From NCBI GenBank assembly GCA_019454225.1, contig CP075370.1, positions 734,001 to 798,000 on the forward strand: a stretch of DNA of 64,000 nt, given 5' to 3'. The notes beneath the pieces were generated by a model that saw only the letters and a list, made by a program, of their open reading frames with translations, did no database searches and was not told where the DNA came from. The stretch is from Paracoccaceae bacterium (lineage in GTDB: Bacteria > Pseudomonadota > Alphaproteobacteria > Rhodobacterales > Rhodobacteraceae). Both the position numbers and the translations under genes were made by a program. Below, piece by piece: positions 25,759 to 33,505 of this stretch (the first letter of the stretch is position 1; each line of letters opens with the position of its first letter).

Positions 25759-27135
25759 GTGGAGCAGACATCGACCGAGATACTCGCCCACTTTGCCGCC
25801 GGTTTCGCCCCCGCCGACCTGCCCGCCTCGGCCCGCGACGCCGCGCGCAACCTGCTGCTCGACAGCGTCGCCTGCGCGCTTGCGGCCGATTTCGGCGACG
25901 AAACCGCCGTCTATGCGGGCTTTGCCCGCGCTGCGGGCGGCACCGGCAGCAGCACGGTCATCGGCAGCGGGGAACGCCTGTCGCCGCTCGGCGCATCGCT
26001 TCTGAACGCCTATCAGATCACGGCCGCAACGGTCTGCGATACCTATGTGCCCGCGCATGTGCACATAACCCCCGAAATCGTTCCCCCGGCACTGGCGCTC
26101 GCGGAACGCGACGGGGCCAGCGGCCAGGCGCTGCTGGCGGCCATCGCGGTCGGGTCCGAGGTGGCGGTTCGCGTGGCGGCGGGTATCAACTATGCCGTCG
26201 CGGGCCCGCGCGGCTGGCACATGCCGGGCATCGTCGGCCCCTTCGGCGCGGCCGCCGCCGTGGGGCGCCTGCTGGGGCTGACACCGCTCCAGATGCGCAA
26301 CGCGATGGGCCTCGCCGGCAGCCAGTCGGCCGGAACCTGGGCTTCCTGGGGCACCCCGACGGTGAAATTCCACCAGTCGCGCGGCGCGGGGTCCGGCCTG
26401 ATGGCGGGCCTTCTGGCGCAGACGGGTTTCACCGCGTCGGCCGACATCCTGACGCACAAGGACGGCGGGATCCTGAACGCCTATTCCGATGGCGGACACC
26501 CCGGGGCAATCACCCGGAACCTCGGCCATGACTGGGAGTTCGAAGAAATCGCCCTGCGCATCTGGCCGGGCGGCACACCCCTGCAACCCACGCTGACAGC
26601 GGCCTTCGATCTGGTCAGGTCGGCCCAGCCGGATTTCGGCGCGATCGCAAGGGTGACGATGGAGGTTTCGCCCGATGTGCACGAGGCGCACGCGCGCTTC
26701 GTGCAGCCGAAAGGCACGTTCGAGGCGCTGCTGTCCTTCCACTTCGCCGTCGCCTCGGCGCTGCGCGACCGCAGTTTCTGGCTGACCTCGCTGTCGCCGG
26801 CGGCCGTGGGTGACGCCGCCATGGTCCGCTTCATGGCGGACCAGATGCAGATCGTCGCCAATCCCGCGATCACCCGGCAGACCAGCATCGTCACGCTTGA
26901 CATGACCGACGGTCGCCGCCTGACCGCCCGTGCCGATGCGGCAAAGGGAACCCGCGGGAATCCCGCGACCATCGAGGATCTCCGGGGCAAGTTCCACCAC
27001 TGCGCTGCCGGTCGCCTGTCGGCCGGGGATGCATCGGACCTGCTGGACATCATCGTCGGCATCGAGGACCAGGCGGATCTTTCGCGCTTCTTCTCGCTGC
27101 TGCGCAAGCCCGGCACCCGCCGGGCCGCAGCATGA
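25759..27135 (+). CDS. MmgE/PrpD family protein, paralogue 2
   Basis: 458 residues. It aligns along its whole length with the preceding gene; matching blocks are RGWHMPGIVGPFGAAAAVGRL, SAGTWASWGTPTVKFHQSRG and AYSDGGHPG, so the pair arose by duplication. AAGGAG at 25747-25752 touches an ATG at 25753; GTG 25759 lies six bases from it, a better spacing, and is chosen. The two proteins may form a hetero-oligomer or act on successive substrates. The next gene is the lactonase at 27167. Confidence 0.85.
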   Translation: MEQTSTEILAHFAAGFAPADLPASARDAARNLLLDSVACALAADFGDETAVYAGFARAAGGTGSSTVIGSGERLSPLGASLLNAYQITAATVCDTYVPAHVHITPEIVPPALALAERDGASGQALLAAIAVGSEVAVRVAAGINYAVAGPRGWHMPGIVGPFGAAAAVGRLLGLTPLQMRNAMGLAGSQSAGTWASWGTPTVKFHQSRGAGSGLMAGLLAQTGFTASADILTHKDGGILNAYSDGGHPGAITRNLGHDWEFEEIALRIWPGGTPLQPTLTAAFDLVRSAQPDFGAIARVTMEVSPDVHEAHARFVQPKGTFEALLSFHFAVASALRDRSFWLTSLSPAAVGDAAMVRFMADQMQIVANPAITRQTSIVTLDMTDGRRLTARADAAKGTRGNPATIEDLRGKFHHCAAGRLSAGDASDLLDIIVGIEDQADLSRFFSLLRKPGTRRAAA

Positions 27136-27166
27136 CGCCCCGAACCTGAACATCGAGGAACACAGC

Positions 27167-28051
27167 ATGAGCATCGACGTCCGCGACCCCCGCTTCACCT
27201 CCATCGTCAGCAAGGATGCGGTGATGGAACAGCTTGGCACCGGGTTCGACTTTACCGAGGGCCCGGTCTGGCATCCCCACGAAAAGCACGTGATCTTCAG
27301 CGACATGCCGGGCGACCACATGCGCAAGTGGACCGCTGCCGAAGGCATCACGACATTCCGCAAGCCCTGCTACATGTCGAACGGCAATACCTATGACCGC
27401 CAGGGCCGGCTCGTCACCTGCGAGCATGCGTCCAGCAGGGTCACGCGCACCGAACCGGACGGCACCATCGTCACTCTGGCCTCGCACTGGCAGGGCAAGG
27501 AACTGAACAGCCCCAACGACATCGTCGTGCGCAGCGATGGCGGCATCTTCTTTTCCGATCCGGATTTCGGCCGCCGACCCTATTTCGGCATCCCGCGCGA
27601 AAAGGAACTGGCGTTCCAGGGCGTGTACCACCTGACCAGGGATGGCGAACTGATCCTGCTGGTGGACGACTTCGCGCAACCCAACGGGCTCTGCTTCTCG
27701 CTCGACGAAAAGACGCTCTACATCAACGACACACCGCGCCGGCATATCCGCAGCTTCAAGGTCGAGGGCGACCGGATCAGCGGCGGCGACATCTGGGCCG
27801 AACTCGGCGGTGTCGAGGGCGAGCGCACCCCCGACGGGATGAAGATCGACACGCAGGGCAATGTCTATTGTGTCGGACCGGGCGGCATCCATGTGTTCAG
27901 CCCCCAGGCAGAACGGCTGGGCGTGATCCTCGTGCCCGAGAACACCGCCAACTTCTGCTGGGGCGAGGACGACCTGAAGTCGCTGTTCATCACCGCGTCC
28001 AAATCGCTCTACCGCATCCGCGTCGAGGTGCCGGGCCTGGCGACGTTCTGA
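27167..28051 (+). CDS. SMP-30/gluconolactonase family hydrolase
   Basis: 294 residues, six-bladed beta-propeller lactonase. Metal ligands are recognisable: E31 (DFTEGPVWHP), the Asn of SPNDIVV near 124, the Asn in FAQPNGLCF and the Asp of YINDT. GIPREKELAFQGVYHL matches SMP-30 members that open sugar lactones. It would hydrolyse the lactone formed when a sugar or polyol is oxidised, for example by the Gfo/Idh/MocA enzyme next to it. Start ATG 27167 has GAGGAA upstream. It is in the same operon as the MmgE/PrpD pair. Confidence 0.9.
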   Translation: MSIDVRDPRFTSIVSKDAVMEQLGTGFDFTEGPVWHPHEKHVIFSDMPGDHMRKWTAAEGITTFRKPCYMSNGNTYDRQGRLVTCEHASSRVTRTEPDGTIVTLASHWQGKELNSPNDIVVRSDGGIFFSDPDFGRRPYFGIPREKELAFQGVYHLTRDGELILLVDDFAQPNGLCFSLDEKTLYINDTPRRHIRSFKVEGDRISGGDIWAELGGVEGERTPDGMKIDTQGNVYCVGPGGIHVFSPQAERLGVILVPENTANFCWGEDDLKSLFITASKSLYRIRVEVPGLATF

Positions 28052-28083
28052 TCGGTCGCCCGCGGCGGGCACGGTTCAACACA

Positions 28084-28109
28084 GCCCCGCCCCGGAAGCG
28101 GGCGGGGGC
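28084..28109 (+). other. GC-rich intercistronic hairpin
   Basis: GCCCCGCCC (28084-28092) pairs with GGGCGGGGGC (28100-28109) with one bulge, after a smaller palindrome GCCCGCGGCGGGC at 28057-28069. It lies between the lactonase stop and the oxidoreductase start. No T-run follows; a role in RNA stability is possible. Confidence 0.45.
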
Positions 28110-28124
28110 AGAAGGGGTGTGCGC

Positions 28125-29288
28125 ATGGCCACGCGGACCATCGGTGTGATCCTTGATGGCGTGACGGGTCGCCTGGGGACGCAGCAGCATCTGGTCGCCT
28201 CGGTCCTGGCCATCGCCCGCGACGGTGGCCTGCGTCTTGCCGATGGCACCGCGCTGGTACCGGTGCCGGTGCTGCTGGGCCGCGACGCGGGAAAACTGCG
28301 CGCCCTTTCCGCCGCGCATGGCGGTCTGCGCTGGACGACGGATCGCGCCGCCGCTCTCGCCGACCCTGACAGCCAAATCTACTTTGACGCCTCTGCGACC
28401 GGCGGACGGCATGACCGCCTGATGCAGGCGCTTCGTGCGGGCAAGCATGTCTACACGGAAAAGCCGGTCGCATCCTCGGCGGGGCAGGCACTGGACGTTG
28501 CCCGGCAGGCGGACCGTGCGGGCCTGCGCCACGGCGTCGTGCAGGACAAGCTGTTCCTGCCCGGGATGCGCAAGCTGGCCGCGTTGCGGCAGTCGGGGTT
28601 CTTCGGTCGTATCCACGCGGCCAGGCTCGATTTCGGCTTCTGGGTGTTCGACGGCGACATTCAGCGCACGCAGCGGTCAAGCTGGAACTACAAGCGCGCC
28701 GAAGGCGGCGGCATCGTGCTGGATATGTTCACGCACTGGCGCTATCTGACGGACACGCTGATCGGCCGGATGCGCGCGGTGTCCTGCGTGATGGCCACGC
28801 GCACTCCCCGCCGCCGCGACGAGAACGGCCAGCCCTACGACGTTGACGTGGAAGACCAGGTTCTGGCCACGGTCGAACTGGACGGCGGCGCCTTCATGCA
28901 GATCTCGAACTCCTGGGCAACCCGGGTGCGGCTGGACGACACGCTGCAGATCCAGGTGGATGGCTCGGCCGGATCTGCCGTCGTCGGGGTGCACGACTGC
29001 TGGATTCAGCCTGCCGCCGCAACACCGCTGACCACCTGGCACATCGAGGACCGCACCCGCCACAGCACCGACCTGCGCGACCACTGGCAACGTCTGCCCG
29101 ATGTCGAACCGGTCCGGAACGGCTATCGCGCGGGGTGGGAGATGTTCCTGCGCCACGTTGCCGAGGGCGCACCCTTTTCCGCGACGCTGGCCGAAGGGGC
29201 GAAAGCGCTGCAACTGATCGACGCCTGCTACCTCAGTGCCCGCGAAAGACGCTGGATCGACCTGCCTGCGGGGGATGCCGCGCCGTGA
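28125..29288 (+). CDS. Gfo/Idh/MocA family oxidoreductase
   Basis: 387 residues. The N-terminal Rossmann domain starts TIGVILDGVTGRLGTQQHL, the catalytic EKP lies at 112-114 (VYTEKPVAS), and the C-terminal alpha/beta domain begins about 130 with FGFWVFDGD, EGGGIVLDMFTHW. Members oxidise sugars, inositols or sugar acids with NAD(P). The N-terminus reads GRLG rather than the usual GxGxxG, so cofactor preference is uncertain. ATG 28125 is used; a GTG six bases earlier is possible. It is the last plus-strand gene before the amidase on the other strand. Confidence 0.87.
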   Translation: MATRTIGVILDGVTGRLGTQQHLVASVLAIARDGGLRLADGTALVPVPVLLGRDAGKLRALSAAHGGLRWTTDRAAALADPDSQIYFDASATGGRHDRLMQALRAGKHVYTEKPVASSAGQALDVARQADRAGLRHGVVQDKLFLPGMRKLAALRQSGFFGRIHAARLDFGFWVFDGDIQRTQRSSWNYKRAEGGGIVLDMFTHWRYLTDTLIGRMRAVSCVMATRTPRRRDENGQPYDVDVEDQVLATVELDGGAFMQISNSWATRVRLDDTLQIQVDGSAGSAVVGVHDCWIQPAAATPLTTWHIEDRTRHSTDLRDHWQRLPDVEPVRNGYRAGWEMFLRHVAEGAPFSATLAEGAKALQLIDACYLSARERRWIDLPAGDAAP

Positions 29289-29320
29289 CCGGCCTGCGCG
29301 GCACCGCCCGTTGCGCGGAC

Positions 29321-30703
29321 CTACCGCGCGAAGGCGCGAACATCGGGCAGCGGCGGGCGCCCGATCACCCGCTCGACCGCACAGGCCATCGCCATCAGGT
29401 CCGCGTCGCGGCCCGGGGCGGCGACGATCTGCAGGCCCACGGGCAGTTTCGTCCCCGGCAGGGGCAGCGATACCGCGCATTGCCCGAACAGGTTGGCGGG
29501 CTGGGTGTTGCGCGTGATGCCCATGGTCAGTTGCAGGCCACGTTCCGGATCGGTGAAATCCTCGACCTTCGGCGCGGTGATCATGGTCGTGGGCAGGACC
29601 CAGCCGTCCAGCCCGGCCATCCGATCCTGCATGATCCCCACAAGCGCCTTATGCCGGGCAAGCCCGGCGTGATAGGCCTGCATGTCGGCCCCGATGGCGC
29701 GGGCCAGCCGGGTGGCGACCACCGGGTCCAGCCGGTCGCGTTCCGCCTCGAACCGTGCCAGGCCAAAACGCTCCATGAGTTCGACGGCAAAGGTCAGCGG
29801 AAAGATCGTCTCGCGCTCGGCCGCCTCGGGCACCGCAACCTCGGTGATCGTGACGCCGTGCTGCATCAGCCGCGCGACTGCGGTCTCGAAGGCATCGGAG
29901 ACCTCGGCATCGATCGGCCCGGCATATCCGGTCGGACGCGCCAGCCGCAGGGTCGATACATCGCGCGTGGCGGGCAGTCCGGCGCCCTGCAACGCCACGA
30001 ACACCGCCCCGGCATCCCCTGCCGTGCGGGTCAGCAACCCGATCGAGTCGAAGCTGGGTGCCAGCGGCACGACGCCGTCGAGCGGCCACAGGCCATGCGT
30101 GGTCTTCAGCCCGAAGATACCGCACAGCGCCGCCGGGTTGCGCACCGATCCGCCGGTATCCGATCCGATCGCAAAGGCCGCCAGCCCGGCCGCGACCGCA
30201 ACGGCGGGGCCGCTGCTCGACCCGCCCGGAATGCGGTGCACCGCCGCGTCGGCGGGGTTCCAGGGCGTGCCCTGTACCAGATTGATACCGGTGGCGCCGA
30301 ATGCGAACTCCACGGTGCGCGCCTTGCCGAGTATAACCGCGCCCGTGGCCCGCAGCCTGCGGACAAACGGGCCCTCGGCACCGCAAAGACCGGTCACATC
30401 GACCAGCGAACCGCCGGTCGTCGGCATGCCGTCGACCGCCAGCAGATCCTTCACCGCAACCGGCACCCCGCCCAGCGGCCCGGGATCGCGCCCGGCGGCA
30501 ATCGCCGCGTCGACGGCGCGGGCGGTCGCCATCGCCTGATCCCCGGCCACATGCTCATAGGCCCCCAATGCCGGATCAAGCCGCGCGATGCGGTCCAGAT
30601 AGGCCCGGGTGACCCGTTCTGCCGTCGTCCGGCCGCTGCGGATGGCCTGCGCCAGCCCGGCGATATCCTGCCCCTCCATCGGATCGTCGGGAAGTCCCGT
30701 CAT
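29321..30703 (-). CDS. Amidase signature family hydrolase
   Basis: 460 residues from ATG 30703, preceded by AGGAGCAGGGC. The catalytic triad is K85 (VAVKDLL), S162 (PGGSSSGPAVAVA) and S186 (GSDTGGSVRNPAA), with the usual 24-residue spacing between the serines. Such enzymes hydrolyse amides, acyl-ureas or the allophanate moiety; the family includes GatA but the gatCB partners are absent. It converges with the oxidoreductase gene and diverges from the EthD-like gene across 155 bases. Substrate not determinable; allophanate hydrolase is unlikely because the C-terminal allophanate domain is missing. Confidence 0.88.
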   Translation of the reverse strand: MTGLPDDPMEGQDIAGLAQAIRSGRTTAERVTRAYLDRIARLDPALGAYEHVAGDQAMATARAVDAAIAAGRDPGPLGGVPVAVKDLLAVDGMPTTGGSLVDVTGLCGAEGPFVRRLRATGAVILGKARTVEFAFGATGINLVQGTPWNPADAAVHRIPGGSSSGPAVAVAAGLAAFAIGSDTGGSVRNPAALCGIFGLKTTHGLWPLDGVVPLAPSFDSIGLLTRTAGDAGAVFVALQGAGLPATRDVSTLRLARPTGYAGPIDAEVSDAFETAVARLMQHGVTITEVAVPEAAERETIFPLTFAVELMERFGLARFEAERDRLDPVVATRLARAIGADMQAYHAGLARHKALVGIMQDRMAGLDGWVLPTTMITAPKVEDFTDPERGLQLTMGITRNTQPANLFGQCAVSLPLPGTKLPVGLQIVAAPGRDADLMAMACAVERVIGRPPLPDVRAFAR

Positions 30704-30813
30704 GCCCTGCTCCTGTGCGTCCTGCCTGCCGTCCGACCTGTATGCCACGACGCCGGGAAAAGCCAGAACGCCGGGCATCCCCGCCGCGAAAAGTCCGGTC
30801 CGGACCGGGCCGG

Positions 30814-30831
30814 ATACTGCCTGACATACAG
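30814..30831 (+). promoter_or_regulatory. Weak relative of the shared operator module before the EthD-like gene
   Basis: ATACTG (30814-30819) and CTGACATACAG (30821-30831) contain the ATACTG and GACATAC words of the module at 5498, but in a different order and spacing. They lie 28 bases upstream of GTG 30859, in the gap divergent with the amidase gene. Confidence 0.3.
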
Positions 30832-30858
30832 CCCACCACCCCGAGAGGAGATGCGTCA

Positions 30859-31551
30859 GTGACCAATCCCCGCGCCATGCTTTTCATTCTGGCGGGCGTC
30901 CGCCCCGAGTTCGAGGACGAGTTCAACCTCTGGTATGACCGCGAACACCTGCCCGACCGGGTAACGGTGCCCGGCTTCATCACCGCGCGCCGCCACGCCG
31001 CCGCGGAAGGCGCGCTGTGGCCCTATCTGGCGCTGTACGAGACCGCCGACATCTCGGTCTTTTCCAGTGCGCCCTACAAGGAGCGGCTGGCCAACCAGTC
31101 CGACTGGTCGCGCCGCATGCTGCCGGTCTTCGTCGATCCGCAGCGCAACATCGCCCTGCGTCGCGCGCAGGTCGGCGAAGGCATCGGCTCGTCGACCATC
31201 CTCGCCGCCCTGCGCCCCGCCGAGGGGCAGGAGGATGCGCTGGTCTCCGCATTCTCACGCAGCGCCACGGAACTGCGCGAAAACGATCCTTCGGTGGTCG
31301 CCGTCGGGCTCTATGCCAGCGACCCGGTCCTGTCGCGCCCGGTGGCCGAATACCCGCCGGTCGCCGCCTCTCCGGTCCGGGGCAGCGACTGGTTTGTGAT
31401 GGCAGACATCATCGGCAATGCCGGCGGTGCCGGGCTTGACGCGGCACTGGCGGCGCTGCCTCTCGCGGAACCTCCCGTCATGATCGGGCGCTACATCTTC
31501 CGCTCGTCGGTCTCCGCCAGCGACATGGCCACCGACGCGCCGCCGCTCTGA
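30859..31551 (+). CDS. EthD-like / dimeric alpha-beta barrel protein
   Basis: 230 residues from GTG 30859, with GAGAGGAG eight bases before. The first 110 residues resemble an EthD/ABM domain: MLFILAGVRPEFEDEFNLWYDREHLPDRVTVPGF has the conserved NxWYDxEHLPxR, then RRHAAAEG and LALYE. A second, more diverged copy of a similar fold may follow (TILAALRPAEGQEDALVSAF). EthD-like proteins accompany oxidative degradation pathways, often without a proven catalytic role. It is the last gene of the catabolic region. Function in the pathway is unknown. Confidence 0.75.
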   Translation: MTNPRAMLFILAGVRPEFEDEFNLWYDREHLPDRVTVPGFITARRHAAAEGALWPYLALYETADISVFSSAPYKERLANQSDWSRRMLPVFVDPQRNIALRRAQVGEGIGSSTILAALRPAEGQEDALVSAFSRSATELRENDPSVVAVGLYASDPVLSRPVAEYPPVAASPVRGSDWFVMADIIGNAGGAGLDAALAALPLAEPPVMIGRYIFRSSVSASDMATDAPPL

Positions 31552-31784
31552 CCGCTTGCGCAGTCGCGGCGCTGCGATGTCGGCCCGCAGCGGCCCCGCC
31601 AGGGCGATGTGCGGTTCGGAGCGGGGGACTGCCGGGGATCGTTCAGGCTGCCGTGCCGAGGGGCGTCAGCGCCGCGATGAGTGTTGTCCAGCCCGCCGAC
31701 GCATCCATGCGGCGTCGCGATCCCCGCCGGGACGAGCAGAGGCCCGGTCAGCGGGGGCATGACGGTGACCGTCAGCAGCCTCAT
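31491..31784 (-). CDS. Doubtful small frame coupled to the permease stop
   Basis: 97 codons from ATG 31784, which overlaps the TGA of the DUF318 permease (ATGA), a typical coupling. The N-terminus (MRLLTVTVMPPLTGPLLVPAG) is hydrophobic, but the rest is low-complexity and matches nothing I know. It also runs 61 bases antisense into the EthD-like gene. It may be non-coding; otherwise the 229 bases between the two neighbouring genes hold nothing I can identify. Confidence 0.2.
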   Translation of the reverse strand: MRLLTVTVMPPLTGPLLVPAGIATPHGCVGGLDNTHRGADAPRHGSLNDPRQSPAPNRTSPWRGRCGPTSQRRDCASGQSGGASVAMSLAETDERKM

Positions 31785-32830
31785 GCCATGCTCCAGAGCT
31801 GGAACAACAGCCCCGACGCGAAGGCCCCGGTCAGCGACAGGCCGATGTAGAGGGCAAAGACCTGCGGCCGCGCCAGCGCCCAGACCGCCATCGCCGCCGG
31901 GATCGAGGTGACGCCACCGGCGACAAGAAAGGCCATGCCGGCGCCCGGCGCCATGCCCTGATCGATCAGCCCGCCGACCAGCGGCAGCGCCGCATACCCG
32001 TTCAGGTAGGCCGGCACCCCGACCAGCGTCGCCGTCACGATCGGCAGCAGCCCCTCGCCGCCGAGCGCGGCGGTCACGGTCTCCGCCGGGATCCAGGCCA
32101 GCATCAGGCTTTCCAGAATGAAGGCCAGCACCAGCCATTTGGCCAGGAACAGGGTCGTGGTCAGCGCCGTCCTGCCGAACTTGGCGCGGCGGTCCGCGTC
32201 GGTCCAGAATCGCCAGATGACGGGCTTGGGCGCCCGGATCCTGGCGCCCCCGCAACCGCCATTGCCGATCCCCTCGCGCAGCGGATCGGCGAAGGCCCCG
32301 CCCTTCATCATCAGGTGCACCACCGTGCCGCCGAACAGGCCCAGCCCGATGGCGGCAAGCGTCTTGGCCACCGCGAACTCAAGGTCCAGAACACCCGCCG
32401 TCAGCACGAACATCGACGGGTCCATGATCGGCGATGCCAGCCAGAACGCCATCACCGCCGACAGCGGCACACCCATCGCCAGCAGCGCGGCGATCAGCGG
32501 GATCACCCCGCAGGAACAGAAGGGCGAGATGCCGCCCGCCAGCGCCCCCAGCCCGATCATCAGCAGCGGTGCGCCGGTGAACGCCTTGGCGATCAGGTTG
32601 TCGGCGCCGGTTGCATTGGCCCAGGCCGCGATGGCGATGGACAGGATCAGGAACGGCGCCGTGCCAAGCAGCGCCCGGCCCGCGAAGAGTGCCGAGTCGA
32701 CGGCCTGGGGCGCATCGAACACCGCCAGCGCCGCAAGGATCAGCACCGAGACCAGCCAGACGCGCTGGTCCTGCCACAGATGGCGCAGCGCGGACCGAAG
32801 GCCGGGTGTCGGAAGGGTTGTGACAGTCAT
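31781..32830 (-). CDS. DUF318/ArsP-like permease
   Basis: 349 residues with about eight to ten hydrophobic segments in two halves separated by a polar loop near 190-220. The hallmark SPFCSCGVIPL with C105 and C107 and a second-half VGVPAYLNGYAALPLVGG define the family, some of whose members export organoarsenicals or other metal(loid) species. ATG 32830 has GGAGA upstream. The ArsR-type regulator gene lies 55 bases upstream on the same strand, and an operator-like sequence sits between the two. The cargo is probably a thiol-reactive metal(loid), not proven. Confidence 0.87.
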   Translation of the reverse strand: MTVTTLPTPGLRSALRHLWQDQRVWLVSVLILAALAVFDAPQAVDSALFAGRALLGTAPFLILSIAIAAWANATGADNLIAKAFTGAPLLMIGLGALAGGISPFCSCGVIPLIAALLAMGVPLSAVMAFWLASPIMDPSMFVLTAGVLDLEFAVAKTLAAIGLGLFGGTVVHLMMKGGAFADPLREGIGNGGCGGARIRAPKPVIWRFWTDADRRAKFGRTALTTTLFLAKWLVLAFILESLMLAWIPAETVTAALGGEGLLPIVTATLVGVPAYLNGYAALPLVGGLIDQGMAPGAGMAFLVAGGVTSIPAAMAVWALARPQVFALYIGLSLTGAFASGLLFQLWSMA

Positions 32831-32840
32831 CACCAAATCT

Positions 32841-32854
32841 CCGGAATTGCGGTT
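32841..32854 (-). promoter_or_regulatory. ArsR operator-like element before the permease gene
   Basis: On the minus strand this reads AACCGCAATTCCGG, differing at one of 14 bases from AACCACAATTCCGG at 33215-33228. It lies 10 bases upstream of the permease ATG, so bound ArsR would block transcription or translation initiation there. Confidence 0.55.
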
Positions 32855-32885
32855 GTTTCAGGGCAAGAAAAAAGCGGCGGTCTTG

Positions 32886-33203
32886 TCATGCGGCATCCTC
32901 CGACGGCCGCAGGGCGACACCGGCGCAGCATTCGGCGGTCAGGAACCCGACAAGGCCGCGCATCACGGGAAAGTCGACCCGGTTGAACACCTCGCGGCCC
33001 TGCTTGGCCTGCACCACAAGCCCCGCATCCACCAGCGCCGACAGATGATGGGCGAGCGTCGACGGCGCGAGGCCCAGATGATCGCCGATATCGCCGACCC
33101 GCAGCCCCTCGTCCCCGGCCCTGACGAGCAGGCGAAAGATCGACAGGCGGGCATCGTGGCCAAGGGCGGCAAGCGCGCGGGCGTTGGGGCTGGTTGTGGT
33201 CAT
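32886..33203 (-). CDS. ArsR-family winged-helix repressor
   Basis: 105 residues from ATG 33203. Helix-turn-helix: VGDIGDHLGLAPSTLAHHLSALVDAGLV (about 36-64), preceded by LAALGHDARLSIFRLL. A vicinal pair C92-C93 (TAECCAGVAL) near the C-terminus could bind arsenite or another soft metal, although the classical ELCVCDL site in the recognition helix is absent. The pattern resembles ArsR proteins that sense arsenic through C-terminal cysteines. The frame is open to 33374, but MTTTSPNARAL is the typical start. Confidence 0.88.
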   Translation of the reverse strand: MTTTSPNARALAALGHDARLSIFRLLVRAGDEGLRVGDIGDHLGLAPSTLAHHLSALVDAGLVVQAKQGREVFNRVDFPVMRGLVGFLTAECCAGVALRPSEDAA

Positions 33204-33214
33204 GGCGTCAAAAT

Positions 33215-33230
33215 AACCACAATTCCGGTT
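33215..33230. promoter_or_regulatory. ArsR operator-like element before arsR
   Basis: AACC (33215-33218) and GGTT (33227-33230) form an inverted repeat around ACAATTCC. It lies 12 bases upstream of the arsR ATG, in AT-richer DNA, and recurs with one mismatch at 32841. Autoregulation by ArsR is the simple reading. Confidence 0.6.
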
Positions 33231-33405
33231 TTGTAAATGATTCCTTCTCCGGTCGGCCGGCGAAAGGCATCCGGGTGGCAGCACGGGTCGCGGCCGCTCC
33301 CCGCACCGGGTCCGGCGAAGGAAAGGTCTGGTGTCAGACCGCGCCATCGGCGGCGCCAGGGTGACGCCCGCCACCCCCGCCGCGCACCCGGCAGCTGTCA
33401 GGCGG

Positions 33406-33449
33406 GTGCCAGACAGATGCCAGACGCGTGCCAGACGCGTGCCAGACGC
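33406..33449. repeat. Four tandem copies of an 11-base repeat
   Basis: Consensus GTGCCAGACGC. Copies 3 and 4 (33428-33438, 33439-33449) are perfect; copy 2 starts with A, and copy 1 ends AG. An 11-base unit puts copies on about the same face of the helix. An upstream hairpin (33325-33340) also contains CAGACC. Purpose unknown. Confidence 0.8.
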
Positions 33450-33505
33450 CGGATGGCAGGAAAATTCCCGCCGATTCCGGGGGTTGCCCAGGCTGCGCGG
33501 TGCGG

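Larger units (their letters stand above)
33204..33505. other. 302-base intergenic stretch with repeats, no gene
   Basis: Between divergently placed ends of arsR (start) and ppk2 (stop). It holds the ArsR site at 33215, a hairpin GGTCTG-GTGT-CAGACC (33325-33340) and four tandem 11-base repeats (33406-33449). Short frames here show no recognisable protein. Confidence 0.6.

Noticed and set aside
24389-27135. Methylcitrate-cycle locus (prpD)
   Set aside because: No prpB, prpC or prpR nearby and the gene is duplicated in a sugar-acid-like setting.
33406-33449. CRISPR-like array
   Set aside because: Units are contiguous 11-base repeats with no spacers and no cas genes.
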